Origin: Evansella halocellulosilytica
GTDB lineage: Bacteria; Bacillota; Bacilli; Bacillales; Salisediminibacteriaceae
Length of the DNA: 64,000 bases
Assembly (NCBI RefSeq): GCF_002335745.1
Contig: NZ_NIST01000001.1
Location: 4,682,191 to 4,746,190 of the forward strand
Reading direction: 5' to 3'
Below, piece by piece: positions 48,516 to 57,091 of this stretch (position 1 is its first letter; each line of letters opens with the position of its first letter). The translations under genes were made by a program, and so were the position numbers. The notes under the pieces were generated by a model. The model was given only the letters and a program-made list of their open reading frames with translations. It had not been told where the DNA came from and made no database searches.

Positions 48516-48822
48516 TTACATTCCCCCTCCTTACCTTTTTACGTTTCTTAACCTGTGAATATTCCTCGTACCATTTTCTTTTAGAAGATGTTCAAAAGTC
48601 CGGGTAAAATAACTTTCACTTTAACAAACAATAAATGATGTTACTAATTTCTATCTTTCTGCCTGAAAATCCTTTCGAATATTCAGAAAACAACTCCCGT
48701 CATTTCATTGGGCTTTTTCATGAAGGTGTCAAGCAATCTCGATATTTGTTTTTACATGAAAGTAAGCTACAATGAAACCGACAAATCTACTAGTCATTAT
48801 CGTTAATTTAGGAGGTACTAGT
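48516..48822. other. Intergenic region with a repeat-end fragment
   Basis: At about 48585-48622 (minus strand) GAAAGTTATTTTACCCGGAC followed by TTTTGAACATC matches the terminal part of the repeats ending at 4122 and 28266. Near 48740-48775 TTGTTT-16-TACAAT may be the promoter of the polysaccharide deacetylase gene. Nothing else recognised. Confidence 0.5.
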
Positions 48823-49719
48823 TTGCAATCATTATTAAAAATGACAGCGGTCATTCTTATTATTGTACTTGCTTTTGTTTATTTTTTTTACGATTATGTA
48901 AGTTCAACCCATTCCCCTAGTGATTTTCCTGCAGCAGATTTAACAGGAATGAAGAAAACAAGGGAGCTCCCTCAATTCGGCATGATCAATATGGAAGAAA
49001 AAGTCGATGTCCAAACTGTAAAAAAACGGTGGACAAGCAGTGATGTTCGTGCAAATGAATGGGGAGAACAAGTTTCAGGTGTAAAAAACCGATTACATAC
49101 GACTGATCAAGTCATTGCCTTAACTTTTGACGCTTGCGGTGGGATATATGGTAACGGGTTTGATGAGGAATTAATTGAGTTTCTCCGTCAAGAGCGAATT
49201 CCTGCAACACTTTTTATCAATTATCGGTGGATTGAAGAAAATACCGAACAATTCATTGATTTATCTGAAGATGAACTGTTCCGTATTGAAAATCACGGGA
49301 CAGCACACTTACCATTATCGATACATGGGCGAGGTGCATGGGGGATTGATGGAACGAGTTCAGTGGAAGAAGTCATTGATGAAGTGATGATCAATCAAGA
49401 GAAAATTATTGAAATAACAGGGGATATACCTCGTTTTTTCCGTTCAGGTACAGCTTATTATGATGATATTGCGGTCGAAATTGTCGAGAACTTAGGATTA
49501 ACAGTCGTCAATTATGATATTTTAGGTGATGCAGGAGCAACGTACTCAAGCAACCAAGTGAAAAACGCCTTATTACAATCTGAACGAGGATCGATCCCCT
49601 TGCTTCATATGAATCAGCCTGAAAGTGGGACAGCTGAAGGTGTAAAGCAAGCAGTTCCACTGTTAAAAGAGCAAGGGTTCGAATTCGTTCACATTCACGA
49701 CTATGAGTTAATTGAATAA
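48823..49719 (+). CDS. Membrane-anchored polysaccharide deacetylase-family protein
   Basis: About 298 residues from TTG 48823 (RBS TAGGAGGTACTAG). One N-terminal membrane segment (MTAVILIIVLAFVYFFYDYV), then an extracellular NodB-type domain: LTFDACGGIYG replaces the usual TFDDG (only the first Asp kept), HGTAHLPLS holds the metal-binding His residues, RFFRSGTAYYDD and LLHMNQP follow. It likely acts on cell wall glycan or an exopolysaccharide. The second Asp changed to Ala makes activity uncertain, though this variant is seen in some family members. Confidence 0.85.
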   Translation: MQSLLKMTAVILIIVLAFVYFFYDYVSSTHSPSDFPAADLTGMKKTRELPQFGMINMEEKVDVQTVKKRWTSSDVRANEWGEQVSGVKNRLHTTDQVIALTFDACGGIYGNGFDEELIEFLRQERIPATLFINYRWIEENTEQFIDLSEDELFRIENHGTAHLPLSIHGRGAWGIDGTSSVEEVIDEVMINQEKIIEITGDIPRFFRSGTAYYDDIAVEIVENLGLTVVNYDILGDAGATYSSNQVKNALLQSERGSIPLLHMNQPESGTAEGVKQAVPLLKEQGFEFVHIHDYELIE

Positions 49720-49728
49720 ATTGAAATG

Positions 49729-49778
49729 ATATGCCAGACCCATTACCTTGAAAAAAAATGGGAACCTGGCATATATCA
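49729..49778. terminator. Bidirectional terminator between deacetylase and ABC permease
   Basis: ATATGCCAGACCCATT...AATGGGAACCTGGCATAT, another TGCCAGG-type inverted repeat, between convergent genes. Confidence 0.7.
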
Positions 49779-49813
49779 TACTCATCTATGAAACCTTTAC
49801 TTAACTACGCCAT

Positions 49814-50587
49814 TTATACTGACCGCTGGTAATTTATAAAAATACGTACTGCTAGTAAAACAGCTATAACTAGGAAAGTAGCTAATAAAGTCAGGTTTAA
49901 TGAAACAACATTCCAATTAACAGTTGCTCCAAGTGCTTCACGCCCTGCTTCAATTGACCAATTAACCGGGTTGAAACTTGCCATCGTCTGAATCCATTTC
50001 GGAACAAGATCAAGAGGCATAAATAAACTCGATAAAAAAATAAGTGGCATCGTTAATAAATTTCCAGCTGAAATAATTCCTTCTTCTTTTCGAACTACAA
50101 GGCTAAGTGCAATAGACAGAGCACCAAAAGCCATCCCTAACAGGACACTTGCGACGATTAATACGACAATTCCGGAAATCCCACCTGAAAATCTAGCTCC
50201 CATTGCAAAAGCTAACCCGATAATGATCAGAGCTTGAACGATCATCGTAACGCCATTTTGTAACAAGGGTCCGAAAATAATCGGAGTCCGTTGTACAGGC
50301 GATACGAGGAAACGGTTTAGCACTCCTTGCTTCAAATCGACAACCGTACTCATCCCTACAAAGTTGCCAGCTAAAAGAGTGCTCATCACTACGATTCCTG
50401 GGCTGAAAAATTCTAAATACGAATTTGAGGAAAATCCTGGTATTTGTACAATACTGCTAAATAATGAACTAAATAATAGAAGCCATAATATAGGTTGAAT
50501 TAAGTTTATCCCAATTAAAAACGGAGATCGAGAAACCCCTCGTAATTGCCTAGCCATCATAAACCAAGAAAGTGTTACCACCTTCAT
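49814..50587 (-). CDS. ABC-2 type transporter permease
   Basis: 257 residues, about six membrane segments. DrrB-like features: PILWLLLFSSLFSSI, GVLNRFLVSPVQRTPIIFGPLLQN and the C-terminal FLSSLFMPLDLVPKWIQTMASFNPVNWSIEAGREAL. With the adjacent ATPase it forms an exporter, probably for a drug-like or lipid substrate. It overlaps the ATPase by 4 bases. Confidence 0.9.
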   Translation of the reverse strand: MKVVTLSWFMMARQLRGVSRSPFLIGINLIQPILWLLLFSSLFSSIVQIPGFSSNSYLEFFSPGIVVMSTLLAGNFVGMSTVVDLKQGVLNRFLVSPVQRTPIIFGPLLQNGVTMIVQALIIIGLAFAMGARFSGGISGIVVLIVASVLLGMAFGALSIALSLVVRKEEGIISAGNLLTMPLIFLSSLFMPLDLVPKWIQTMASFNPVNWSIEAGREALGATVNWNVVSLNLTLLATFLVIAVLLAVRIFINYQRSV

Positions 50588-51558
50588 GTAATCAACACCT
50601 CTTTCTTTTGTGCATCATGAAACGTACGTCCTGTATACCGCAAATAAACATCGTCAAGAGAAGGGCGTGAAATCGTTGCTGAATTGACATAAATGCCCGT
50701 CTTTTCTAATGTGCTCATGACAATGGGCATCGCCTCAGAACCATTTGCACAACGAAGGTACAAAGAAGCCCCCTCCCCTAGCACTTCTTGAATACACTCT
50801 ATTTTCTCCAAAACTTTTACAGCATCCTCTGCACCGCCTTCCTTCATTTCCACTTGTAACGTATCTCCCTCTAATTGTCCTTTTAATGACTCAGCAGTGC
50901 CTTCTACAATCACCTTACCTTGTTCCATAATCGCCAATTGATCAGAAAGTTGGTCTGCTTCTTCTAAATAGTGAGTCGTTAATAATACAGTAAGTCCGTC
51001 TTCTCTCGCTAGTTGTTGAATGGTTTTCCAGAGTGAGGCTCGCGCTTCAGGGTCTAATCCGGTCGTTGGCTCATCAAGAAATAAAATTTTTGGTCGATGA
51101 ATAAGCCCCATCGCTAAATCTAACTTTCTCTTCATTCCTCCCGAATAAGTGCGACTTAACCGATTAGCAAATTGTGATAATTCAAATCGATCGATCATTT
51201 CTGAAACTCTCATTTTAAGTTGACTCCCCTTAAGCCCGTATAAACGTCCTTGTAACATTAGATTTTCAATTGCAGAGAAGTCACCATCAACAGCTGACTG
51301 CTGAGCAACGTAACCTACCATTTTCCTGACTTCCGTTGGCTCTTTTACTACATCAACTCCAAATAATGTTACTGTGCCACCATCAGGCTGAGCGAGTGTT
51401 GTCATGATTTTTACAGCAGATGATTTTCCGGCACCGTTCGGTCCAAGTAATCCGAAAACTTCCCCACGTTTTACTGAAAAGCTTAACCCGTCTAACGCTA
51501 AGACGTTTTTATATTTTTTCGTCAGTCCGCACACTTCAATGACTGCTTTATTCTCCAT
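50584..51558 (-). CDS. ABC-2 exporter ATPase (DrrA-like)
   Basis: About 324 residues from ATG 51558 (GTG 51564 also possible). Walker A GPNGAGKSS (about 38-46), signature YSGGMKRKLDLAMGL, Walker B LFLDEPTTGLDPEAR, and the DrrA-type C-terminal extension (ISRPSLDDVYLRYTGRTF). It overlaps the MerR gene end, so regulator, ATPase and permease form one operon. Confidence 0.92.
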   Translation of the reverse strand: MENKAVIEVCGLTKKYKNVLALDGLSFSVKRGEVFGLLGPNGAGKSSAVKIMTTLAQPDGGTVTLFGVDVVKEPTEVRKMVGYVAQQSAVDGDFSAIENLMLQGRLYGLKGSQLKMRVSEMIDRFELSQFANRLSRTYSGGMKRKLDLAMGLIHRPKILFLDEPTTGLDPEARASLWKTIQQLAREDGLTVLLTTHYLEEADQLSDQLAIMEQGKVIVEGTAESLKGQLEGDTLQVEMKEGGAEDAVKVLEKIECIQEVLGEGASLYLRCANGSEAMPIVMSTLEKTGIYVNSATISRPSLDDVYLRYTGRTFHDAQKKEVLIT

Positions 51559-52294
51559 GTTCACTCTCCCTTTCGTCTAAAACCACCATAGCTTTCTCAA
51601 TAAACTGCATGACATCTTGGTCCATTGGGTAAGAAGCCATTCCTTCTTTTTGGTCTTTCATAGCAGCCCACATTTTTGAAAGTAACTGTTCGTCGTGACC
51701 AAACATTTTATGAACTTGTTCCATCCAGCGTTTTACTATCCGTTGGGATTCCTCCGAGGCGGGATCTTTATCAAGATGTTCTTTAACCTCTTGAATAATA
51801 TCAATCCACTCCTTATTCATGTCATCCGAGTGCTTATCTTGCATTGTGATAATCTTCTCCAATTCTTCTTTGCTAAAATATTCTTCATAAAGTTTAAACG
51901 GTCCGTTTGGATTTTCTTGAAACACATGAATGATGTCAAAAATGACAGACCACTTTACTTCTTTTTCAAATTCAATGGAATACATGATCCCTTTCAATGA
52001 TTGTTCTAATACAGACAATTCCACCTTTTTCCTTTGTACGTATTCTAGTTGTTGTTCTACCGAATGCTTCCACGTTGGTACAGACCCTTTTAAAATCGCT
52101 TTAATTTTTTGCAATGAAAAACCCATATATTTCAAAGCTAAAACTTGTTGTAAACGAATAACGTCCTTTTCCTCATACAATCGATGACCTCCAGATGTCG
52201 TTGACGAAGGTGATATTAACTTAATTTCATCGTAGTAATCTAAAGTCCGCACTGTAACTCCCGTTTTTTTTGATAGCTGACCAATCGTATACAT
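51548..52294 (-). CDS. MerR-family regulator with TipA-like effector domain
   Basis: About 248 residues from MYTIGQLSKKTGVTVRTLDYYDEI (RBS GGGAGGGGGGAAAA). The winged helix-turn-helix (1-70) and dimerisation helix (80-115) are typical MerR. The C-terminal 130 residues (FSKEELEKIITMQDK, WIDIIQEVKEHLDKDPASEESQRIVKRWMEQV) resemble the TipAS domain, which binds drugs. It heads the operon with the exporter and probably induces it when ligand is bound. Confidence 0.9.
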   Translation of the reverse strand: MYTIGQLSKKTGVTVRTLDYYDEIKLISPSSTTSGGHRLYEEKDVIRLQQVLALKYMGFSLQKIKAILKGSVPTWKHSVEQQLEYVQRKKVELSVLEQSLKGIMYSIEFEKEVKWSVIFDIIHVFQENPNGPFKLYEEYFSKEELEKIITMQDKHSDDMNKEWIDIIQEVKEHLDKDPASEESQRIVKRWMEQVHKMFGHDEQLLSKMWAAMKDQKEGMASYPMDQDVMQFIEKAMVVLDERESEHGE

Positions 52295-52581
52295 TTTTCT
52301 CCCCCCTCCCAATTTCAGTTTCATTATAAAATAGCACGTAACGTGTGATTCAAGTAGAAATTTCCAAAAAAATTAAAAAATTCCGGCCCTTAGTTTAATA
52401 ACGATTTATCACACTAAAGCCGGACATATAATAAAGCAAGCAAATTCGACAAAGCCTATTTATTCATCATCAAATAAATACACCTTTCCACTCTCTTTCA
52501 TTATCAGGTCAGCCATCATTACTTATTCCATGTAGTTTATTTCCAATGCTTGGTCAAATCTCTCCATGCAAAAATCTCCTC

Positions 52582-52600
52582 AAATCGTAATCATTACGAT
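52582..52600. promoter_or_regulatory. Zur box in the folE2 promoter
   Basis: AAATCGTAATCATTACGAT matches the Zur consensus TCGTAATnATTACGA with a 7-1-7 perfect palindrome. It overlaps the -10 element TATAAT (52600-52605), so zinc-loaded Zur would block transcription. Confidence 0.9.
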
Positions 52601-52645
52601 ATAATACCGTTATTAGTTATAAACAATTAACAAAGGAGTAAAAAC

Positions 52646-53557
52646 ATGCCACTACATCTTAAAAAGACATTACCAAATAAACAAGAACGACATAAACTGT
52701 TTGGTTCTGTGCCACCGATAAATGGAACGAAATCAACCAAAAAAGAAGACATGCCCGACTTACAAAATAAATCGGACGATTACCTTTTCCCTATAGAAAA
52801 TGTAGGAATATGCAATGTCAAACATCCGATACACATCACTTCTGAGCTGCGTCCTGAACAGCAAACTACAATAGGACAATTTACGTTAACAACTAGCTTA
52901 TTCCAACAATCTAAAGGGATTAATATGAGCAGGCTGACCGAGCTTTTGCAAGAATACGAGGAGAAAAAATGGAAATTAGATCTTGTCAATCTGTCTGAAT
53001 TCAGCAAGGAAATGACAAAACGAATGGAACAAGTCCAAGCCGATGTTGAAGTACATTTTCCATGGTTTTTTGAGCGCAAAAGCCCTGCAACAGAAAAAAG
53101 CGGGCTCATGCACGCAGACATGTGGATGAAATCTTCTTATGACACAGAAAGCGATAACACGACAGCTTCTATCGGAATATCCGGAGCAGTTACGACATTG
53201 TGCCCATGCTCCAAGGAAATCAGCGAGTATTCTGCACACAATCAAAGAGGTATCGTTACGATCAAAGCTACTTTATATGAGCTCGTTCATTTTGATTGGA
53301 AAAAGACACTACTAGATGCGGTGGAAACAAATGCAAGTGCTCTCATACACCCTGTTTTGAAACGTCCTGATGAGAAGATCGTGACAGAACATGCATATGA
53401 GAACCCTAGATTTGTAGAAGATTTATGTCGTTTAATTGCAGCAGACTTATATGAGTTGAACTTTATTCGCTCTTTTGAAGTTGAGTGTAGAAATGAGGAA
53501 TCTATTCATCTTCATGATGCAGTAGCAAAGCTTTCCTTCTCCAAAGAAAAGGAATAA
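52646..53557 (+). CDS. folE2: GTP cyclohydrolase FolE2 (type IB)
   Basis: 303 residues. FolE2 signatures: NVGICNVKHPIHI, SRLTELLQEY, GAVTTLCPCSKEISEYSAHNQRG (catalytic Cys in TLCPCSKE) and YENPRFVEDLCRLIA. It makes dihydroneopterin triphosphate from GTP without needing zinc, replacing FolE under zinc starvation. The Zur box in its promoter is direct support. Start ATG after CAAAGGAGTAAAAAC. Confidence 0.96.
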   Translation: MPLHLKKTLPNKQERHKLFGSVPPINGTKSTKKEDMPDLQNKSDDYLFPIENVGICNVKHPIHITSELRPEQQTTIGQFTLTTSLFQQSKGINMSRLTELLQEYEEKKWKLDLVNLSEFSKEMTKRMEQVQADVEVHFPWFFERKSPATEKSGLMHADMWMKSSYDTESDNTTASIGISGAVTTLCPCSKEISEYSAHNQRGIVTIKATLYELVHFDWKKTLLDAVETNASALIHPVLKRPDEKIVTEHAYENPRFVEDLCRLIAADLYELNFIRSFEVECRNEESIHLHDAVAKLSFSKEKE

Positions 53558-53666
53558 TCGTCGCAGCCAAACCTACTACATAACGATCGATCGCATCAGG
53601 TCGAACATGTCATAGAAACTCTTGATTTCGTCGTAGTTGCTCGCATTTTATATAACTTTTTTTGAA

Positions 53667-53897
53667 TGGTGGTATAAAACTCGTTATTAGTTCCGTCAAG
53701 AGTTGAATCCTCGCTTCTTGGCGGTACAAAAATCTTTTATTGGACCGCCAAGACATGAATCCGTGCTCCTTGACGGTACAAGAAGCTTTATTTTGACCAC
53801 CAACAGAAGAGGACATGTTCCTTGGCGGTAGAAAAAACAGTAACTGAACTGAGCATAACTAGGCGGTGCAATAACCTAGTAATGATACCGCCTAGTG
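53667..53897. repeat. Degenerate 51-53-bp tandem repeat forming hairpins
   Basis: Units start with (T)TGGCGGTAC-like sequence at about 53667, 53718, 53769, 53822 and 53859. Two close into strong hairpins: TTGGCGGT...ACCGCCAA (53718-53752) and CTAGGCGGT...ACCGCCTAG (53858-53895). TGAATCC..GCTYCT joins the units. The last hairpin could end arsB transcription. The frame open at 53610-53816 (minus) is only this repeat. Confidence 0.7.
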
Positions 53898-53947
53898 GGG
53901 AGTTTCAGTCTCTATGCGCTACTATTAACAGTATGATCGTAAGAACA

Positions 53948-55279
53948 TTAACTAATAATGAGCATCCATAAATATAGTCCGGTTAACGTAATAAATAAAG
54001 TTGGAATCGTTAAAATAATGCCGACTTTGAAGTAATACCCCCACGAAATTTTTACACCTTTCAACGACAAAACATGGAGCCAGAGCAATGTAGCCAATGA
54101 ACCGATAGGTGTTATCTTTGGTCCTAAATCCGAACCGATGACATTTGCATAAATAAACGCATCCTTAATCGGACCTGATACCGCTGCATCATTAATTGCT
54201 AATGCATTTATCATAACTGTTGGCATGTTGTTCATGACTGACGATAAAATCGCAGCAATAAAGCCCATAGAAATTGTCGCTACAAACATCCCTTGGTCAG
54301 CCGCAGATTCTAAGACGGTTGCTAATACATCGGTTAATCCAACATTTCTTAAGCCATAAACGACAACATACATGCCAATAGAAAAGACGACGATCGCCCA
54401 TGGTGCCCCTTTCATAACAGTTCCAGTATTGACAGCCGGGCTTCGTTTAGCCATAACTAAGAAGAAAATAGCGATTACACCGGCAACAAAGGACACAGGG
54501 AATGTCCGTTCTTCTCCAGAAATCGGTCCGGTAATATGAATAAATTCACTTGCAAAATATCCGATGAGAAGAAGTCCTAATACAAACCAAGACACTTTAA
54601 ACATCTTCGGGTCTTTTATCGCCTCTTTCGGCTCCTTCAACATATCCATTTCATATTTTTTCGGTATGCTTTTTCGGAAATATAAATAAAGTACTAAAAT
54701 GCTCGCTCCTAACGCAAAAAAGTTCGGTACAATCATATAAGTTGCATATTCAACAAAGCCAATTCCAAAATAATCAGCTGAAACAATATTGACTAAGTTA
54801 CTCACAATTAATGGTAAAGACGTCGTATCTGCTATAAAACCACTTGCCATAATAAACGGCAAAATCATCGCTTCTTTGAAACGCAAAGCACGGACCATCG
54901 CTAATACGATCGGTGTTAATATTAATGCTGCACCATCATTTGCAAAAAATGCAGCTACTACAGATCCTAACACCGATACGTAAATAAACATTTTAATGCC
55001 ATTTCCTTTTGCTACGCGTGCCATATGTAAGGCGGACCATTCAAAGAACCCGATTTCATCTAGAATTAATGAAATAATGATAATAGCAATAAACGTTAAA
55101 GTAGCATTCCAAACGATACCAGTCACTTCTGCAACATCATAAAAATCGACTACACCGACTAGTAGCGCAAGGGTAGCACCAATCGTTGCTGACCAGCCAA
55201 TCGATAATCCTTTTGGCTGCCAGATAACAAGTGTCAGCGTGAATAAAAAGATCACAGATGCTAAAATAATTGATGTCAT
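53948..55279 (-). CDS. arsB: Arsenite efflux transporter ArsB
   Basis: 443 residues, about 12 membrane segments, of the ArsB/NhaD ion-transporter superfamily. Conserved blocks: [38 protein letters not shown] and [17 protein letters not shown]...[22 protein letters not shown]. It expels arsenite/antimonite. The ATG overlaps the arsR stop by 4 bases. No arsC or arsA is adjacent. Confidence 0.95.
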   Translation of the reverse strand: MTSIILASVIFLFTLTLVIWQPKGLSIGWSATIGATLALLVGVVDFYDVAEVTGIVWNATLTFIAIIIISLILDEIGFFEWSALHMARVAKGNGIKMFIYVSVLGSVVAAFFANDGAALILTPIVLAMVRALRFKEAMILPFIMASGFIADTTSLPLIVSNLVNIVSADYFGIGFVEYATYMIVPNFFALGASILVLYLYFRKSIPKKYEMDMLKEPKEAIKDPKMFKVSWFVLGLLLIGYFASEFIHITGPISGEERTFPVSFVAGVIAIFFLVMAKRSPAVNTGTVMKGAPWAIVVFSIGMYVVVYGLRNVGLTDVLATVLESAADQGMFVATISMGFIAAILSSVMNNMPTVMINALAINDAAVSGPIKDAFIYANVIGSDLGPKITPIGSLATLLWLHVLSLKGVKISWGYYFKVGIILTIPTLFITLTGLYLWMLIIS

Positions 55280-55620
55280 GTTTGACCTCCTATTAACTCA
55301 CATTTTACTTTTAAGCCCGAGTGCTTTAATGCTGTGATTGAATCTTTTTGAGAAGGTAATTGCTGAAGAATCTCATACAAAAATGGATAGTCCTCCGAAC
55401 GCTCGTTTAATCGATAAAAAAGCCACTGGTTTTGACGACGAGCAACAATTAATTCTTCTTCTTTTAACTTACGAAGATGCTGACTAACAGCAGGCTGACT
55501 CATTTGTAAAACCTCTTGAAGTTCGCAAACACAGAGCTCTTCCTCTTTTAATAATAAAAGCAACTTTAAACGGTTCGGATCACTTAAACATTTAAACAAC
55601 TTAGCGTATGACGACAATTC
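55276..55620 (-). CDS. arsR: Arsenical resistance repressor ArsR
   Basis: About 114 residues from [19 protein letters not shown]. Winged helix with the metalloregulatory motif [25 protein letters not shown] (As(III)-binding Cys pair in helix alpha3). ATG 55620 gives the family start. It autorepresses arsRB through the palindrome upstream. Confidence 0.95.
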   Translation of the reverse strand, partial: ELSSYAKLFKCLSDPNRLKLLLLLKEEELCVCELQEVLQMSQPAVSQHLRKLKEEELIVARRQNQWLFYRLNERSEDYPFLYEILQQLPSQKDSITALKHSGLKVKCELIGGQT

Positions 55621-55662
55621 CATCAGTCTTCCCCTCCATTGAATATTCATTTTTCATCCTCA

Positions 55663-55704
55663 CACAGTATATAATGATTCACTTATATAATCAATCGATT
55701 ATAT
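55663..55704 (-). promoter_or_regulatory. arsRB promoter and ArsR operator
   Basis: Minus strand TTGATT, 17-base spacer, TATACT. The inverted repeat ATATAATC-AATC-GATTATAT (55685-55704) overlaps the -35 and matches ArsR-type operators. Confidence 0.8.
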
Positions 55705-55783
55705 GCAAATCTTTTGTAAAAATACATGTAATCCGAGAATCTTACAATTGTGCTCGCTCATCTAGTCCTCAGTCTATGTAAAA

Positions 55784-55826
55784 ACAAAAACTGCAGCCCT
55801 GATTTCATAATCAGTTTACTGCAGTA
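55784..55826 (-). terminator. Terminator of the DUF2642 gene
   Basis: ACTGCAG...CTGATT-TCAT-AATCAG...CTGCAGT, followed on the minus strand by TTTTTGTTTTT. Confidence 0.75.
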
Positions 55827-55848
55827 TGATGGCGATACTATTCTCTGT

Positions 55849-56100
55849 TTAAGAAGGCATAATCCAAACAATCTCTTGAATCCGAATAAAAAATGAAGCT
55901 TCTCCAGTTTGGATGACAGCATGATCTGGCTTGACGTCTGCTACCTTCCCTCTCACACTGCCTTTTGTAGTTTGCACAACTACACGGTTTCCGATCATTG
56001 ATTGTAATGTATGCACAACAAAAGGATCACATAATGAAACGTACGCTACTTCCCCATCTCTTTCTTCGTTATCATATTGCTCATCATACTGATTATCCAT
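55849..56100 (-). CDS. DUF2642 family protein (YuzF-like)
   Basis: About 83 residues from MDNQYDEQYDNEERDGE (ATG 56100, RBS GGGAGGG). An acidic N-terminus is followed by an Sm-like beta barrel pattern: VHTLQSMIGNRVVVQTTKGSVRGKVADVKPDHAVIQ, with a final FIRIQEIVWIMPS. This matches DUF2642 proteins, often spore-associated in Bacillus. Function unknown. Confidence 0.8.
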   Translation of the reverse strand: MDNQYDEQYDNEERDGEVAYVSLCDPFVVHTLQSMIGNRVVVQTTKGSVRGKVADVKPDHAVIQTGEASFFIRIQEIVWIMPS

Positions 56101-56244
56101 TCCATAATCCCTCCCTCTTCTTTGCACCAATGCCATCATATGCCTAAATGAAAAAAAAGTGTGGGCATGAGCGGATGAAAATCAGGCTTTAGCCTGCAAA
56201 CATATGAATCTACTTTGACAATTGACCAGGGAATAATTTTAATA

Positions 56245-56459
56245 GCGACGAGTAACCGCAGGAGCAACGAGTGTTTCTTCGCTGAATTCTCTACGAGCTG
56301 CTTCGACGCATTCTCTTCTTCGATTAATCTTGTAGAGGAAGAAGCACATAGTCTGCGACGAGTAACCGCAGGAGCAACGAGCGTTTCTTCGCTGAATTCT
56401 CTACGAGCTGCTTCGACGCATTCTCTTCTTCGATTAATCTTACAGAGGAAGAAGCACAG
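56245..56459. repeat. 110-bp tandem duplication
   Basis: Two nearly identical units beginning GCGACGAGTAACCGCAGGAG (56245 and 56355) and ending GAGGAAGAAGCACA. The TGCGACGAGTAACCGCAGGA core also appears (inverted) in IS1182 copy B at about 63891-63914. The minus-strand frame at 56136-56471 is an artefact of this duplication. Confidence 0.9.
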
Positions 56460-56463
56460 TATA

Positions 56464-56563
56464 CCTTCCAACTATTCGTTACTTTTAAAGAGATTTCACG
56501 AATACAAGCCTTAAAGGTTTATTTTCACACAGGCAGAGCCTGTGGTTTAAAAAGACTATAATG
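56464..56563. repeat. About 100-bp repeat, copy 2
   Basis: TTCCAACTATTCGTTAC ... CCTTAAAGGTTTATTTTCAC ... CACAGGCAGAGCCTGTG ... AAAAGACTATAATG. It matches 32884-32980. It ends at the direct repeat that flanks the IS relic. Confidence 0.8.
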
Positions 56564-56578
56564 AAAAGCTTGGGTTTC

Positions 56579-57058
56579 CAGATTGTCGAGAAACCCACAC
56601 TTTTTTGAGAAGTGCGGGTTTCTCTTTATTATTTTCGTCAGAAGAAATTTGCTCACCCTACGGTGAAGAATGGCCGAAACCACCTCTTAGCTCGCTGAGA
56701 GGTGGTTTGCGATCTTCTAACCCTTTACATAAGGGAATGGTTAAGTAGCCCCGCGTCTAATCCGACAGCTTCCACATTAAAACCAAATGTCTTTATCTGA
56801 CGGTCAATACGGCAGGGAATCATGTATGTTTCCTGTCTAAATAGGAAACGATGGATGTTCTAGGTTGATTGAAGAACGAAAGGCCGGCGACTCCAATGGG
56901 ATCAGCACAGTCTGAAAATCCATTCTGACGATGCTTCGCTGAGTCAGAATTAGTTGAAGACAAGCCCCATGGAAAGCGTCCGCCGGGAGGGATGAGATCG
57001 TGAGATATCATACTTTTCTTTTAAAAAAGGTTGTTAAGAATACTTTCTCAACATCCTG
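56579..57058 (-). mobile_element. Internally deleted IS1182-type relic (about 480 bp, MITE-like)
   Basis: Both termini of the 8775-10529 element are retained (CAGATTGTCGAGAAA, and CAGGATGTTGAGAAA read inwards from the other end), in reverse orientation. Only the leader, a short stretch homologous to about 9821-9955 and the 3' end from about 10396 remain. The second internal junction falls at the shared heptamer AGATCGC. It cannot encode transposase. It is flanked by a direct repeat AAAAGCTTGGGTTTC (56564-56578 and 57059-57073) derived from the mcp terminator. Confidence 0.85.
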
Positions 57059-57085
57059 AAAAGCTTGGGTTTCCCCAAGCTTTCA
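57059..57085 (-). terminator. mcp terminator interrupted on one side by the IS relic
   Basis: Minus strand AAAGCTTGGGGAAACCCAAGCTTT. The left half is also found duplicated beyond the relic at 56563-56578. Confidence 0.75.
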
Positions 57086-57091
57086 TTTATA

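Noticed and set aside
53610-53816. 68-residue minus-strand open frame
   Set aside because: It lies entirely in the 51-53-bp hairpin array and has no ribosome site.
53667-53897. CRISPR-like array
   Set aside because: Units are contiguous and degenerate, without unique spacers, and no cas genes are near.
56136-56471. 111-residue minus-strand open frame
   Set aside because: Its internally repeated protein simply reflects the 110-bp DNA tandem duplication; no family features.
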